From contig NZ_JASJAV010000002.1 in the NCBI RefSeq assembly GCF_030066895.1, positions 124,001 to 188,000 of the forward strand: a DNA stretch of 64,000 nucleotides, written 5' to 3'. Below, piece by piece: positions 51,739 through 61,551 of the stretch. The position numbers and the translations under genes were made by a program. Position 1 is the stretch's first letter; every line of letters starts with the position of its first letter. The notes under the pieces were generated by a model, which was not told the origin of the DNA, did no database searches, and saw only the letters and a list, made by a program, of their open reading frames with translations. Source of the DNA: Breoghania sp. Its GTDB lineage: Bacteria > Pseudomonadota > Alphaproteobacteria > Rhizobiales > Stappiaceae.

Positions 51739-52417
51739 ATGCCCAGATATGAATTCCGCATGCCCTGCCTATTTCTCGATGCCGATCTGCCCGCCGGTCA
51801 CGCCGTTGCGCTCGAGCGGGCCCAGTCGGACTATCTGCTCAACGTCTTGCGCCTGAAACAGGACGACGGCGTCCTCGTCTTCAACGGGTGCGATGGCGAA
51901 TGGAAAAGCCGGATCATCGTGACCGGCCGCAAGGCGTGCGCGCTGGAACTGGAGGAGCAGACCCGTCCGCAGACGCCGAAGCCCGATCTCCTCTATTGCT
52001 TCGCCCCGAGCATGCCCGGCTCGATTACATGGTGCAGAAGGCAGTGGAGATGGGCGCAGGCGTGCTGCAGCCCGTCATGACGCGGTTTACCCAGTCCGCA
52101 TGCCTCAATCTGGAGCGGGCACGCTCCAGATTGAGGCATGCGAGCAATGCGGCGTGCTGTCGGTTCCTGATATTCGCGAGCCCGTCCGGCTCATCGGCGG
52201 ATGGGCGGAGAATGAGCCGGGCCGCAGGTTCATCTTCTGCGACGAGGGCGAGCAGAGCCAGAACCCGCTCGATGCGCTGAGCGGCGTGGAACGCGACCTG
52301 CTGCGTCGCAACGATTTCGTGATCCCCGTTCCCCTCGGCCCCCGCGTTCTCAGGGCGGATACGGCCGCGGTCGCGGCCCTTGCCGTGGTTCAGGCCACCC
52401 TGGGAGACTGGCGTTAG
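51739..52417 (+). pseudogene. rsmE: 16S rRNA m3U1498 methyltransferase RsmE, deleted and rearranged
   Basis: SPOUT methyltransferase for U1498 of 16S rRNA. The N-terminal PUA-like part (MPRYEFRMPCLFLDADLPAG, SDYLLNVLRLKQDDGVLVFN) is present. A frameshift with small deletion near 52010 precedes the frame [21 protein letters not shown] perfect 21-base inverted repeat at 52097-52142 scrambles the next segment. At about 52279 the invariant GPEGG knot motif is gone: NPLDALSG joins directly to [11 protein letters not shown]. The C-terminal knot end SLGPRILRADTA-like ([20 protein letters not shown]) is intact. The protein could not bind SAM normally. Confidence 0.85.
52097..52142. repeat. Perfect 21-base inverted repeat inside rsmE
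   Basis: Arms CGCATGCCTCAATCTGGAGCG and its exact complement surround the 4-base loop GGCA, in the coding region of rsmE. The right arm encodes the conserved IEACEQC-like segment; the left arm looks copied from it in reverse. Confidence 0.85.
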
Positions 52418-52664
52418 AGGCTTTCGGTCGGCCCGGAGTTCCTGTGGTCTCAAGACGGAAAACGACGGTCGTCGTTTCCTTTGGCACCAAAAGGCGACTG
52501 GCAATAACGGCTTTGCAGCGCTATGTGAGATCGCAACGGCGCAGCGATGCGTGACGGCAGGACCGCTCGGACGGGCAGGCGCGTTGCGAGGCTGGAGCCC
52601 TCCGAAATCATTTGCGGGCCGCGGGCGATGAGCTTCCGCCGGTTCGCTCCCCAAGGAATGACGC

Positions 52665-54038
52665 ATGGCCCGCGACACCGTCGACTCAACGCCGATCGGA
52701 AATCTCTCCGACCTTGCCGCCACGCTCGAAGCCGGATCCAAGAGCCCGGATCGGTTTCGCATCGGCACCGAGCACGAGAAGTTCGGCTTCTTCACCGATA
52801 GCCTGACCCCCATTCCCTATAACGGCTCCTGCGGCGTGAAGACCGTGCTGGAAGGCATGGAATGGCTGCTCGGCTGGGAACGCATCGAGGAGGCGGGCAA
52901 CATCATCGGCCTGGCCGATCCGATCGGCGGCGGCGCGATTTCCGTCGAACCCGGCGGCCAGTTCGAATTGTCCGGCGGCCCGCTCGACAACCTGCACCAG
53001 ACCTGTCGCGAGACCCACGTCCACCTCGCTCAGATCCGTAAGGTCGCCCAGCCCATGCATATCGACTTTCTGGGGCTCGGCATGGCGCCGACTTGGAAGC
53101 GCTCCGACATGCCGCGCATGCCCAAGTCTCGCTACGACATCATGACGAACTACATGCCCAAGGTCGGCACCAAGGGCCTCGACATGATGTACCGGACCTC
53201 GACCGTGCAGGTGAACCTGGATTTCCGCGACGAGGCGGACATGGTCAAGAAGATGCGTGTCGGTCTGGCGCTGCAGCCGATCGCGACCGCGATCTTCGCC
53301 AACTCGCCCTTCGTGGAGGGCAAGCCCAACGGCCTTTTGTCCAACCGCGCGGAAAACTGGCTCCACACCGACAACGACCGGGTCAGCCCGCTGCCCTTCG
53401 CCTTCAAGGACGATTTCGGCTTCGAGGCCTACGTGCAGTGGGCGCTCGACGTGCCGATGTATTTCATCAAGCGCGAGGGCGGCTATCACGATGTCACCGG
53501 CACCACCTTCCGCGCCTTCATGAACGGCGCGCTGGAAGTGAAGGTCCCCGATGCGCGGCCCAACATGGGGGACTGGAACAACCACCTCTCCACCCTGTTC
53601 CCCGATGTGCGGTTGAAGCAGTACATCGAGATGCGCGGCGCCGATGCCGGTCCGTGGCGTCGCATCTGTGCGTTTCCCGCCTTCTGGGTTGGCCTGCTCT
53701 ATGAAGAGGAGATCCTCGATCAGGCATGGGAGATGGTGCGCGACTGGAGCGAAGAGGAACGCGATCAACTTCGCACCAACGTGCCCAAGACGGCGCTGAA
53801 GACGGTCTTCTGCAACCGCACGGTCCACGAGATCGCGCGCGAGGCTGCGTTGCTGGCAAGCGAGGGGCTGAAGCGCCGCGCCCGCCTCAACGAGGCTGGC
53901 GTCGACGAGCGTACCCATCTGGAACCGGTGGAGGAGACGCTGGCCTCCGGTATGACACCGGCGGAGCGGATGCTGCAGAAGTTCGACGGCGAGTGGAACG
54001 GCGACATCACCCGCGTCTTTGAGGACTACGCCTACTGA
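52665..54038 (+). CDS. gshA: Glutamate-cysteine ligase
   Basis: Intact 457-residue enzyme of the alphaproteobacterial/plant type, catalysing the first step of glutathione synthesis. Signatures are RFRIGTEHEKFGF near residue 31, GGAISVEPGGQFELSGGPLD, MPKSRYDIMTNYMPKVGTKG, MMYRTSTVQVNLDFRDEADM and ICAFPAFWVGLLYEEEILD. AAGGAA lies eight bases before the ATG. The stop (TGA 54036-54038) overlaps the end of the convergent c-di-GMP gene by seven bases. It is clean over 1.4 kb between two damaged genes, consistent with continuing need. Confidence 0.95.
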   Translation: MARDTVDSTPIGNLSDLAATLEAGSKSPDRFRIGTEHEKFGFFTDSLTPIPYNGSCGVKTVLEGMEWLLGWERIEEAGNIIGLADPIGGGAISVEPGGQFELSGGPLDNLHQTCRETHVHLAQIRKVAQPMHIDFLGLGMAPTWKRSDMPRMPKSRYDIMTNYMPKVGTKGLDMMYRTSTVQVNLDFRDEADMVKKMRVGLALQPIATAIFANSPFVEGKPNGLLSNRAENWLHTDNDRVSPLPFAFKDDFGFEAYVQWALDVPMYFIKREGGYHDVTGTTFRAFMNGALEVKVPDARPNMGDWNNHLSTLFPDVRLKQYIEMRGADAGPWRRICAFPAFWVGLLYEEEILDQAWEMVRDWSEEERDQLRTNVPKTALKTVFCNRTVHEIAREAALLASEGLKRRARLNEAGVDERTHLEPVEETLASGMTPAERMLQKFDGEWNGDITRVFEDYAY

Positions 54039-56294
54039 GCGAGCTGCTTGGGAGACGCGAAGCACCGCTTAGGCTGTGTCGCGTCTTTCACCGCATCGCG
54101 CATGCGGCTCAGTACGGAGCACAACCCTTCCGTCTGCCCTGAGGCATAGACGCGAGCTTCCTGGGCAGGAACGGGACACCCGGTCAGGAAGCCTTGCGCC
54201 TGCGAGCATCCGTGCGCACGGATGTGGCGCAATTGCTCCTCGGTTTCGACACCCTCCGCCGTCGTCGTCATTCCCAGTTCGTTGGAAAGCCCGGCAATGG
54301 CGCGGATGATGGCGTTGGCCTCCACCGTGTTGCCGAGATCGCTGATGAAGGATCGGTCGATCTTGACCTTGTCGAAGTGGAAGGCGCGCAGGTAGCTCAG
54401 CGACGAATAGCCGGTGCCGAAATCGTCCATGGCGATGCGCACGCCCAGCGAGTGGATTTCGTGCAGGGTGCGGATCGTCGCCTCGCTGTCGGCCAGCAGA
54501 ACGCTTTCGGTGATTTCCAGTTCCAGCCGGTGCGGCTCCAGTCCCGAGGTGCGAAGGGCCGTGCACACCCGGTACACGAGATTGCTGGAGCGGAACTGGT
54601 AGGAGGAAACGTTGACCGCTACCTTCACGTCATTGGGCCATTGCGCCACCTCGCGGCATGCCTCGTTCAGAACCCATTCGTCGCCTCCGAGCCCCGCCAC
54701 CTTGTCGGAGGCGTCCACTGCCGTCAGCAGCCGGTTGGCCACCATCTGCAGCACCTGGTTGCCCGCATCATGACCCAGCGTGTCGTTGACGATCTTGAAC
54801 CGGTCGAGATCGAGACACAGCACCGAGAAGTCGTAATCGGCGTGCGCGTGCCCGTTCTGGATCTCTTCGGCCAGGTTCTTCTGCAGCATGACTCGGTTGA
54901 CCAGATGGGTGAGCGGATCGAAATGCGCCAGGAAGACAAGCCGGGTCTCCGCCTGCCGGTGCGCGGTGATGTCGACGATGGTGGTCAGGTTCACGTGCTG
55001 TCCGTCGTAGCGGATCTCGCGCTCGAAGGGCAGCACCTCGATGATTTCGCCGTTCGCCTTCACGTGGCGCACCGTAGGACGACCGTCGCCCGGTTCGTCC
55101 GCAATCGGCAGGTTCGGCGCCTTGAGATCCGTTACCCGAAGTCCGGTGAATTCCTCTTGCGTGTAGTGGTAGTGATCCACGGCGGTCCCGTTCACCGCCA
55201 CGATACGGCCGGTCTCGGGTTCGTGCAGAATGAGTGGCAGGGGATTGCTCTCGAAAAGCAGTTCCAGATCGCGTCGCTTTTCGTCCTGTTCCGCCGCCGC
55301 CACCTTGCGCGCGACCCGGTCGCGGGATTCCACGACCGCCTCTGCGACGCGCGCCAGTTCGCTTTGCTTTTCCCTTTCCGGCATGTCCAGCACCGGCGCA
55401 TCGCCGTCATCATCGGCGATCGCCCGGATGCGCCCCTCCAGAGAGGTGATCGCCCGCACGATCGAGGAGGACAGCGACAGCGCCAGGGACAAGGCCAGCA
55501 GCGTTGCGATGATGATCGTGACCGCTATCCCGGTCAGCGCCCAGCGCTGGTTCGACAGGTCGGTATGGATATCGGTGGTGATATAGGCATAGGCCTGATT
55601 GTGGAGAGCCAGCGTCGCCTTCACGAGCGGAAGATAGGCCTTGTCCAGCGGATGCGGATTGAGGGAGAGCGACGGCAGCGAGACGGACGCGACGTTGACG
55701 GTCCATGCGAGCCGCTTGGCGGCAATCTGGAAATTCCGGTTGGCCTCGGCGAAGTCGGCTGCGGCCTTGAACTGGCCGGTATTGACCAAGAAGCGCATCC
55801 TGTCATTCGGACCCAGCCGATTGCGCGCCGCAAGCTGGTGCGTATCCTCGCGCAACGCCGCCAGCCGCCAGAGAACCTCCGGCAATTGCACCGCCAGCAG
55901 TCGGCTGAGCTGCATCTCCGGCCCGTCCATGGCGGTGCGGCCCCGCATCGGGTCGGCAATGGTCGGCAGGTCCTCGCGGATGCGCTGCAGCAGTCCGTTT
56001 GCCGTCTCCGCCTTTGCCAGTTGCTTGAGGAGCTTGGTGAGCACGGGGGCCTTGGTCGATGAAATCTGCGCCAGCACTTTTGCTTCTTCCGGGTCTCCCG
56101 GATGAAGAGCTGCGGTCGCGGCCACCGACCAGATCGTTGAAATCTGTCCGAGCCGTTGGGTCTCCACCGCCGTATTGACGTACTCGCGCCTCATATCGAC
56201 GGGGAGAACGCCCAGTACGATGAGGAGCGCAGAGAACAAGTGTGACGATGATGATATCGAGCCGGTGACGTATCGACATCGAGCGCAAATCCAC
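54032..56294 (-). pseudogene. Membrane PAS-GGDEF-EAL protein, in-frame deletion fusing GGDEF to EAL
   Basis: The N-terminal membrane helix is split by a frameshift near 56245 (MSIRHRLDIIIVTL / ALLIVLGVLPVDMRREY). A long periplasmic helical region follows, then a second helix (TGIAVTIIIATLLALSLALS), PAS (FESNPLPLILHEPETGRIVA) and GGDEF (CLDLDRFKIVNDTLGHDAGN). The frame reads GLGGDE then WVLNEACREVAQWP: about 140 codons, comprising the rest of GGDEF and the start of EAL with its EALLRW-type motif, are missing at about 54678 without loss of frame. The EAL remainder is complete (VNVSSYQFR, MDDFGTGYSSLSYLR, AEGVETEEQL). The usual metal-binding Glu of EAL is gone, so neither activity is likely. Confidence 0.83.
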
Positions 56295-56619
56295 ATTGAT
56301 CCAAAGGCAGTTAATTCACATGACTGCAAAGTAATAGTTATTTTTACCATATGATTAACATCGCAATTATAGAATTTACGGCTATGTTTGGCCATGTGAT
56401 GCGTTCGCTATAATTGTCGCATGCCGTTGCGGCACTCTCATCTTGAGCGCATTCGGGCATCAATGAACATGGTGACGGGGCGCATGGCCTCACTTGACGA
56501 TAAGTCATTGACCCGGCGGCGATTGCACCGAATCATGACGATCGACGGAAGAGCCGTCGATCCGGTACCCGGGCCGAGCTTGAGCGCCGGCGACATCCAT
56601 GCGCCCGCCGGAACAGCAC
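56295..56619. other. Divergent region between the c-di-GMP gene and the DUF937-like gene
   Basis: AT-rich from 56300 to 56420 (for example around 56340-56380), probably the promoter of the minus-strand gene. No gene supported. Confidence 0.5.
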
Positions 56620-57485
56620 ATGACCGACACTTTTTTCCCGCTCGATCTGTTTGCCCTGGTTAGCGAAACACAGAAGCGTTTCGGGCTCGGGGAGGAAAAC
56701 GTGCGTCGGGCGACGGAAGCCCTGATGCCGGCTTTCTGGGCGGGCCTGCGCCGCAACACCTTCGCGCCGGAAGGGATTGCGGGCCTGATGCAGGCCTTCG
56801 GCCCGGCAATGTTCGCGCCCCCGGCCTCAATCCGCGGCAGGCTGCAACCGGCTGGCCCGCCGCAAATCCGCTCGCGGGCAATCCGATGACGGCTGCGGTC
56901 GAAGGGCCGGTCGGGGCCTTTCTGTCTCAGGTCTTCCCCAACAAGGTGATGCGCCAAGTCGTGTTCGATCACGTTGCCGCCACAACCGGCATCCGCCAGG
57001 ATGCGCTCGATGCGCTGATGCCGGTTGCCGCCACCTTGATGATGGGACAGATGGCCCGCAACTTCGCGGTCGGGCCTGCGCGCGACCTGCTCGATGCCTT
57101 CATGGCCGGCTTTGCGCGCGGCCGTTCCCGTCCGACGCCGACGCCCGCCGACCTGATGGCCCCCTTCGCCGAGGCCATATCGGCTTTCCTGACCGGGTTC
57201 ATGCGCGCCGGAAGCACGAGCACCTTTGAAACGGCGCCGACGCCCGAACGCCGCTGCCCGCCCGAGCACGAAAATGAGGGCGTTTACGAGGACATGGAGG
57301 AGGAAGGCGAGCCGGAGCCCGAGACCGCGCAAGGTGCCGCCGATCCCGAGCCCTCCGGCTCCGCACTTGCGAGCACCTGCTTCCTTGAGGATTTTCTGGC
57401 CGCCGGACGCAGCGTCCGGGAAAGCCAGATCCGCGCTTTCGAACAGCTTTTCGAGACCCTGACCCCCGCCGATCATTCCAAGTGA
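56620..57485 (+). pseudogene. DUF937-like hypothetical protein, one frameshift
   Basis: About 288 codons. Two helical blocks resemble DUF937 units: GLGEENVRRATEALMPAFWA and FDHVAATTGIRQDALDALMP. The C-terminus is acidic (EDMEEEGEPEPETAQGA) and ends FEQLFETLTPADHSK. A one-base shift near 56825 separates the two halves; reading across gives GLNPRQAATGWPAANPLAGN. The ATG at 56620 follows GGAA. An ATG at 56886 could express the second half alone. The role of DUF937 proteins is unknown. Confidence 0.65.
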
Positions 57486-57532
57486 GACGCGAATCCACCG
57501 CATTCCGGCGCGGATGGAATTCGCCACAGCAC

Positions 57533-57568
57533 AAAAAAAGACCCACTGCCGGGATGAACAGCGGGTCA
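57533..57568 (-). terminator. Rho-independent terminator after the DUF1127 gene
   Basis: On the minus strand, GACCCGCTG and CAGTGGGTC form a stem around a GC loop, followed by a seven-T run. It lies about 45 bases after the DUF1127 stop. Confidence 0.85.
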
Positions 57569-57611
57569 GGTGCGGTGTCAGCGGGGGGTTGATCCGGGCA
57601 ACAAGACGCCT

Positions 57612-57974
57612 TTAGGCGTCGCAGCAGGACGCCGCGCGATCGGATGCGAACCGGCTCTTGCGATGGCCGTCGCTGGTGGCGACTTCCAGAGCGCTGCGGG
57701 CATGGGCGCGCGCCGTCGCACGCCGCTCTACAGCCAGTATACGTAGTCGTCCTGATGTCTCGATCTTTCGATGGTCCCGCAATGCGCATCGAACATCGTC
57801 TCGCGTCAATCCGATGTCCCGCAGCATGTAGTCGTTCCACGTGAGGAGCTGCTTGACCGCAAGTCGGTTACGGCGACGACGGTGCCAACGGACCAACGTC
57901 TGCCACACCGTACGACCGATCCGGGCCGCGAGTGCAGCGAAGCCGGTGGCGGAGTTGGTTGGAAACGTGGACAT
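57612..57974 (-). CDS. DUF1127 domain protein
   Basis: Intact 120-residue basic protein. The YjiS/DUF1127 core lies at about residues 35-70 (NRLAVKQLLTWNDYMLRDIG, LTRDDVRCAL), longer at the C-terminus than the usual 50-90-residue members. Start 57974 was chosen because GAAGGAAT lies just upstream. It is divergent from a LysR gene and separated from it by an AT-rich region with a motif shared by both LysR genes of the window. DUF1127 proteins in related bacteria bind RNA or act in phosphate/stress control; the role here is unknown. Confidence 0.82.
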   Translation of the reverse strand: MSTFPTNSATGFAALAARIGRTVWQTLVRWHRRRRNRLAVKQLLTWNDYMLRDIGLTRDDVRCALRDHRKIETSGRLRILAVERRATARAHARSALEVATSDGHRKSRFASDRAASCCDA

Positions 57975-58095
57975 GGCAATATTCCTTCGTCGACCGCCGC
58001 CTCCCTGGGCGTGCGGTCGTGCTTTTACGCCTGGTCCATTCCGGGGTGTTACATCTTTCAAGGCTCGAGATGATTTTCACTTGCCAAGCGCAATA

Positions 58096-58112
58096 AATCC
58101 AACGAATGTTTT
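58096..58112. promoter_or_regulatory. Shared 17-base motif upstream of LysR 1
   Basis: AATCCAACGAATGTTTT, 35 bases before the LysR start and 122 bases before the divergent DUF1127 start. The identical 17 bases recur at 59651 upstream of the paralogous LysR gene. Likely promoter or autoregulatory operator. Confidence 0.55.
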
Positions 58113-58146
58113 CCATCATATTGATCACGTATCGTGATGGAACACG

Positions 58147-59008
58147 ATGCAGCCCATGCTCGATCTCGATCAATTGTGCACGTTCCTTGCCATCGCAGAA
58201 ATGGGCAGCTTCACGCAGGCCGCTTCCGTGGTGAACAAGACGCAATCCGCCGTTTCCGTGCAGATGCGCCGGTTGGAGGAACGTGTCGGTCGTCCGATCT
58301 TCACCCGCGAGGGGCGTTTGTCGCGCCTCACGGGGGATGGTGAGCGGCTGCTGCACTATGCGCGCAAGCTGTTGAAAATGAACGATGAAACGCTGCCGGC
58401 CTTTGACGATATTGAGCTTGCCGGGCATGTTTGTCTCGGCACATCCGACGACTACGCCGACCGTTTCCTGCCGGAGATCATGGCCCGCTTTGCCCGCTCC
58501 AATCCGCGTGCGGAGATCGAAGTCACTTGCGCGCCGACGCCGATCCTGGTGCAGGACCTGAAGGGCAACCGGCTGGACGTCGCCATCATCAGTCACGTGC
58601 GTGATCGCGGGCGCGGCGGCGAGGTGGTGCGCCGGGAGCCGCTTTTGTGGGTCACGTCCGCGCGTCATTGCGTTCACGAGGAAATGCCGTTGCCGCTGGC
58701 GCTCGGTCGCTCCACCTGCGATTGGCGCAAGGCGGCGATCGATGCGCTGGAGCCGTTGAACCGCGATTACCGAGTGCTCTATTCAAGCTGGTCTTCCGCC
58801 GGGGCTGGCCGTGTCAATCCTTCCGGAATCGGCACTGCGGCCTGGGATGAGGGTCCTGTCCGAGCGCGATGGCTTTCCCCGGTTTTTGCCCCATTGCGAG
58901 ATCGCGCTCCTGCGCTCCTGGCACCATCGTTCGCGCCTGATCGATGCTCTGGCCGAACACATCATCTCGTCTCTCGACAACCTGTTGTTTCCCGCCGTCG
59001 CGGAGTAG
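58147..59008 (+). pseudogene. LysR-family transcriptional regulator 1, small deletion with frameshift
   Basis: The N-terminal winged helix ([40 protein letters not shown]) and effector domain (LGTSDDYADRFLPEIMARF) are intact to about residue 215. Near 58795 about ten codons and the frame are lost (YSSW, then GLAVSILPESALRPGMRV in another frame). The correct stop is TAG 59006-59008 (LLFPAVAE). It is a close paralogue of the LysR gene at 59893. It is divergent from DUF1127, a common arrangement in Rhizobiales. A terminator hairpin follows at 59041. Confidence 0.85.
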
Positions 59009-59040
59009 GCCCCGCGACTGTTTCTGCTGGGACGCCATGA

Positions 59041-59080
59041 AAAGAAGGCGGCACGGGATCCCTCCCATGCCGCCTTCTTT
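59041..59080. terminator. Bidirectional terminator hairpin
   Basis: Perfect 13-base stem AAAGAAGGCGGCA / TGCCGCCTTCTTT. A-tract and T-tract at its ends let it serve the LysR gene on the plus strand and any gene ending at 59082 on the minus strand. Confidence 0.8.
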
Positions 59081-59081
59081 T

Positions 59082-59470
59082 CTATCGTGTCTTTTTGCGT
59101 GTCGCTGCCCGGGCAAGCCGCTTGCGCAAGGTGCGCACGAAGGCTGCGATCATGGCGGTGTCGCGCTGCAGTCCCAGCATGGCAAGCGTGTGCCGCTGGG
59201 GCTGGTTGGAGCGGAAGGCCCATTCGCCGGCGCTCCATCCGCGCGACGTGTTCACTTCTTGGGTCTCCGCTTCAAGGAGGTGGGCACGAGTTTGCGGCGC
59301 TTTCTCTCCGCCAACTGGCGTTCTCTTGCCAGTTTTGCCAGAACGTCGGAGGGATTGCGCGACGTCGGAGCGTTCAGCGCGGCGAGAGCGTTGCGGGAGC
59401 GGCGGGCGGGCATCAGCGCGGAGGCGAACGACCCGACAAAACGCAGCGTGCTGAAAACGCCGTCGCGCAA
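59082..59470 (-). pseudogene. Possible small hypothetical gene, disrupted
   Basis: Two minus-strand frames look protein-like. An upstream frame (RFVGSFASALMPARRSRNAL, NAPTSRNPSDVLAKLARERQ) stops at 59252. A second ends at 59082 (QRHTLAMLGLQRDTAMIAAF, VRTLRKRLARAA), beside the shared terminator. They may be one small basic protein split by frameshifts. No family recognised. The terminator position is the best argument that a gene ends here. Confidence 0.35.
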
Positions 59471-59650
59471 GGCCGAGGAGTATGAGCGACGAGACTCGTA
59501 AGCGGTCGTTGATATGACAAGACCCCATCGTTCGGCGCACGCGCGGTTTGCGTGCCCATTGTTATTTCGCCGTGTCGGGAAACCGGGGAAGGTTTCTCGG
59601 AGGCGGCGCCTCTTGGTGACTTTGGGTAAGATGACTTGGGGCTATTGATT

Positions 59651-59667
59651 AATCCAACGAATGTTTT
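59651..59667. promoter_or_regulatory. Shared 17-base motif upstream of LysR 2
   Basis: AATCCAACGAATGTTTT, identical to 58096-58112, about 226 bases upstream of the second LysR start. Its conservation in otherwise divergent surroundings suggests selection or recent duplication of the promoter. Confidence 0.55.
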
Positions 59668-59892
59668 TTACAATATCCCATCGGTTGTGATGGTGAATAA
59701 GCCGGGAAGCGCAGAAACCCGGGCGTCAGGATGGGTATAGCGATCGGCCGAAGCAGATGAGAAAGCCCCTTTGAAGCCGATAGACAGGCCCGTAAGGATG
59801 CTGAGGGGACGCTTCGCGAGAGACCGGAAAACGCGGTCGGGTGGGAACGAACGAGCCGCCGGGTGCCGAGGCACGAGGCCGGTGAAAAGGAA

Positions 59893-60663
59893 ATGTCAAT
59901 GCCCCATGCTCTCGATATCGATCAGCTGCGAACCTTCGTTGCGATTGCCGAACTCGGGTTCTTTACCCGCGTGGCGGAAGCGGTGAACAAGACGCAGTCG
60001 GCCGTCTCCATGCAGATGCGTCGGCTTGAGGAGCGGGTCGGTCAGGCGCTCTTTAATCCGTGACGGACGTTAGTCGCGTCTCACCGAGGTCGGCTATCGG
60101 TTGCAGGAATATGCCCGCCGGATGATCAAGCTGAACGACGAGACGCTGACCGCCTTCGCCGAACCGCAATTGATCGGCCGCGTGCGCCTCGGTCTTCCCG
60201 ACGACTATGCCGAACGGCTTCTGCCGCAGGTCCTGGCGGGCTTTGCGCGGATCAATCCGACGATCGAGGTCGTCGTGGAATGCCTGGGATAGATTGCGGT
60301 GGCGGAGAAGGTGCGTCGCGACGAACTGGATCTGGGCATCGTCACCTCATGCGAGGATCTGAACGGCTTCGGCGATGTCGTGCGCCGCGAGCGCTTGACT
60401 CTTGCCGCGTGGCCTATACCAGCGGTTCCGCAGCCGTACTCATCAACGCGGTGAATGCCGGGCTCGTGGTATCCGTAATCCCGGAAAGCGCGATGCGGCC
60501 GGGCCTGAAGGTTCTGGACGAACGCGACGGTTTCCCCTCGCTGCCTCCTGTCGATATTACCCAGATCCGTGCGCCGAGTGCACATGAACCGATCCATGAT
60601 GTTCTCTACGATCACATCGCAGCCGCAATCGGCAACGTGACGCTGCAAATCGCGGCGGAATAG
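59893..60663 (+). pseudogene. LysR-family transcriptional regulator 2, multiply disrupted
   Basis: Close paralogue of the LysR at 58147 ([40 protein letters not shown]). Lesions: a frameshift near 60058, TAG just after (RDGR-stop-SRLTEVGYRL, about 60072), TAG at about 60290 (VECLG-stop), and a deletion of about 40 codons with frame change near 60395, joining VVRRER to ALDSCRVAYTSG. The C-terminal end (GLVVSVIPESAMRPGLKVLD) is normal to TAG 60661-60663. AAAGGAA lies upstream of the ATG. It is more degraded than its paralogue, suggesting redundancy. Confidence 0.83.
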
Positions 60664-60730
60664 GCGCTATCGAAGACAATCCCGAGCGAGCTGACGGCAA
60701 TGTCAGCCTGCGCTCGGATGCCAGACGGGT

Positions 60731-61321
60731 TCATAATCCTGCGCGCAAAACGGCGAGGATCGAGAGCGGCGTCAGAACGGTTACCTCTCCCCATGCCGGG
60801 TGCGGCGACGGTTGGCCGTAGCCTCCGGGAGCCCAGGGCAAAAGAGAATTCCCGCGCACCAGAGCCGGGTGAAGCTTACCCCGAATATCCGTTAGAATGG
60901 CCGTCCCGTCGCATAAATCCACGATCGGCAGGCTCGGCTTGGGGCCTAATCTCTCCTTGTGCAGGATCGCGTCCATCGCATCGGCGCCGGGGGCCTGTTC
61001 AAGTCCTTTCGCCTCGCACCAGAATGCGGCAAACGCCTTCGCGTCCACCCGTCTGCATTCGAAACAGGGGCGGTGACCTGCGGCCAGTGCGGTCGGCTCA
61101 TCCAGAAAGAACAGTTCCGTATAGCCCTCGCCCATCACGGTCCGTTTCCGGTTCTTGAAGGTGGTGAGGCAGCAGATCGAGCGTCGGGAGATGAAGCGGC
61201 GCACCGTCAGGGTGCGGGTGGCGGGATCATGGATCCGCCCGCCGCGATTGCCCGTGAAAAGCTTGCGGGCCGATGCGGCGATGATCTCGCCTTCCGGCGT
61301 CACGCGATTTTGCAGCGGCAT
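60731..61321 (-). CDS. Conserved hypothetical protein with CxxC motif
   Basis: Intact 196-residue protein of a family I recognise only as conserved hypothetical in Rhizobiales and Rhodobacterales. Typical parts are MPLQNRVTPEGEIIAASARK, FTGNRGGRIHDPATRTL, YTELFFLDEPTALAAGHRPC and FECRRVDAKAFAAFWCEAKG. The CFEC pair may bind metal. The C-terminal WAPGGYGQPSPHPAWGEVTV is also family-like. ATG 61321 is preferred over GTG 61327. It stands alone; function unknown. Confidence 0.75.
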   Translation of the reverse strand: MPLQNRVTPEGEIIAASARKLFTGNRGGRIHDPATRTLTVRRFISRRSICCLTTFKNRKRTVMGEGYTELFFLDEPTALAAGHRPCFECRRVDAKAFAAFWCEAKGLEQAPGADAMDAILHKERLGPKPSLPIVDLCDGTAILTDIRGKLHPALVRGNSLLPWAPGGYGQPSPHPAWGEVTVLTPLSILAVLRAGL

Positions 61322-61381
61322 TGGCACTGGCTTCCCGTTTGGGCTCGTGGTGTGCCGGGGTGGCTCCGGTCCATCGTGTGA

Positions 61382-61513
61382 CCCATCCTTCGAGACGCAC
61401 TCTCACGAGCGTTCCTCAGGATGACGTTATCGGGTTGTCGGCTTTGAGGAAACGCGCAGCATAAACAACGTCATCCTGAGGAGTCCGCGCGAGCGGGCGT
61501 CTCGAAGGATGGG
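61382..61513. repeat. Palindromic repeat family 2, copy B (132 bases)
   Basis: Complete element with perfect 17-base terminal arms (CCCATCCTTCGAGACGC and its complement) and inner arms CCTCAGGATGACGTT / AACGTCATCCTGAGG. It shares the inner arms exactly with copy A near 9975-10041. No ORF. MITE- or REP-like. Confidence 0.8.
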
Positions 61514-61551
61514 CCGCGCAATCGAAACTCGCGGATTTCCGTATCCCGGCC

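Larger units (their letters stand above)
59009..59892. other. Spacer between the two LysR genes
   Basis: It contains a bidirectional terminator (59041-59080), a doubtful small minus-strand ORF (59082-59470), and from 59560 on a non-coding stretch with the shared 17-base motif at 59651. No other gene supported. Confidence 0.5.

Noticed and set aside
54194-56062. 622-residue plus-strand ORF opposite the c-di-GMP gene
   Set aside because: Antisense shadow of GC-rich codons; composition rich in Arg, His and Asp, no domain, no ribosome site.
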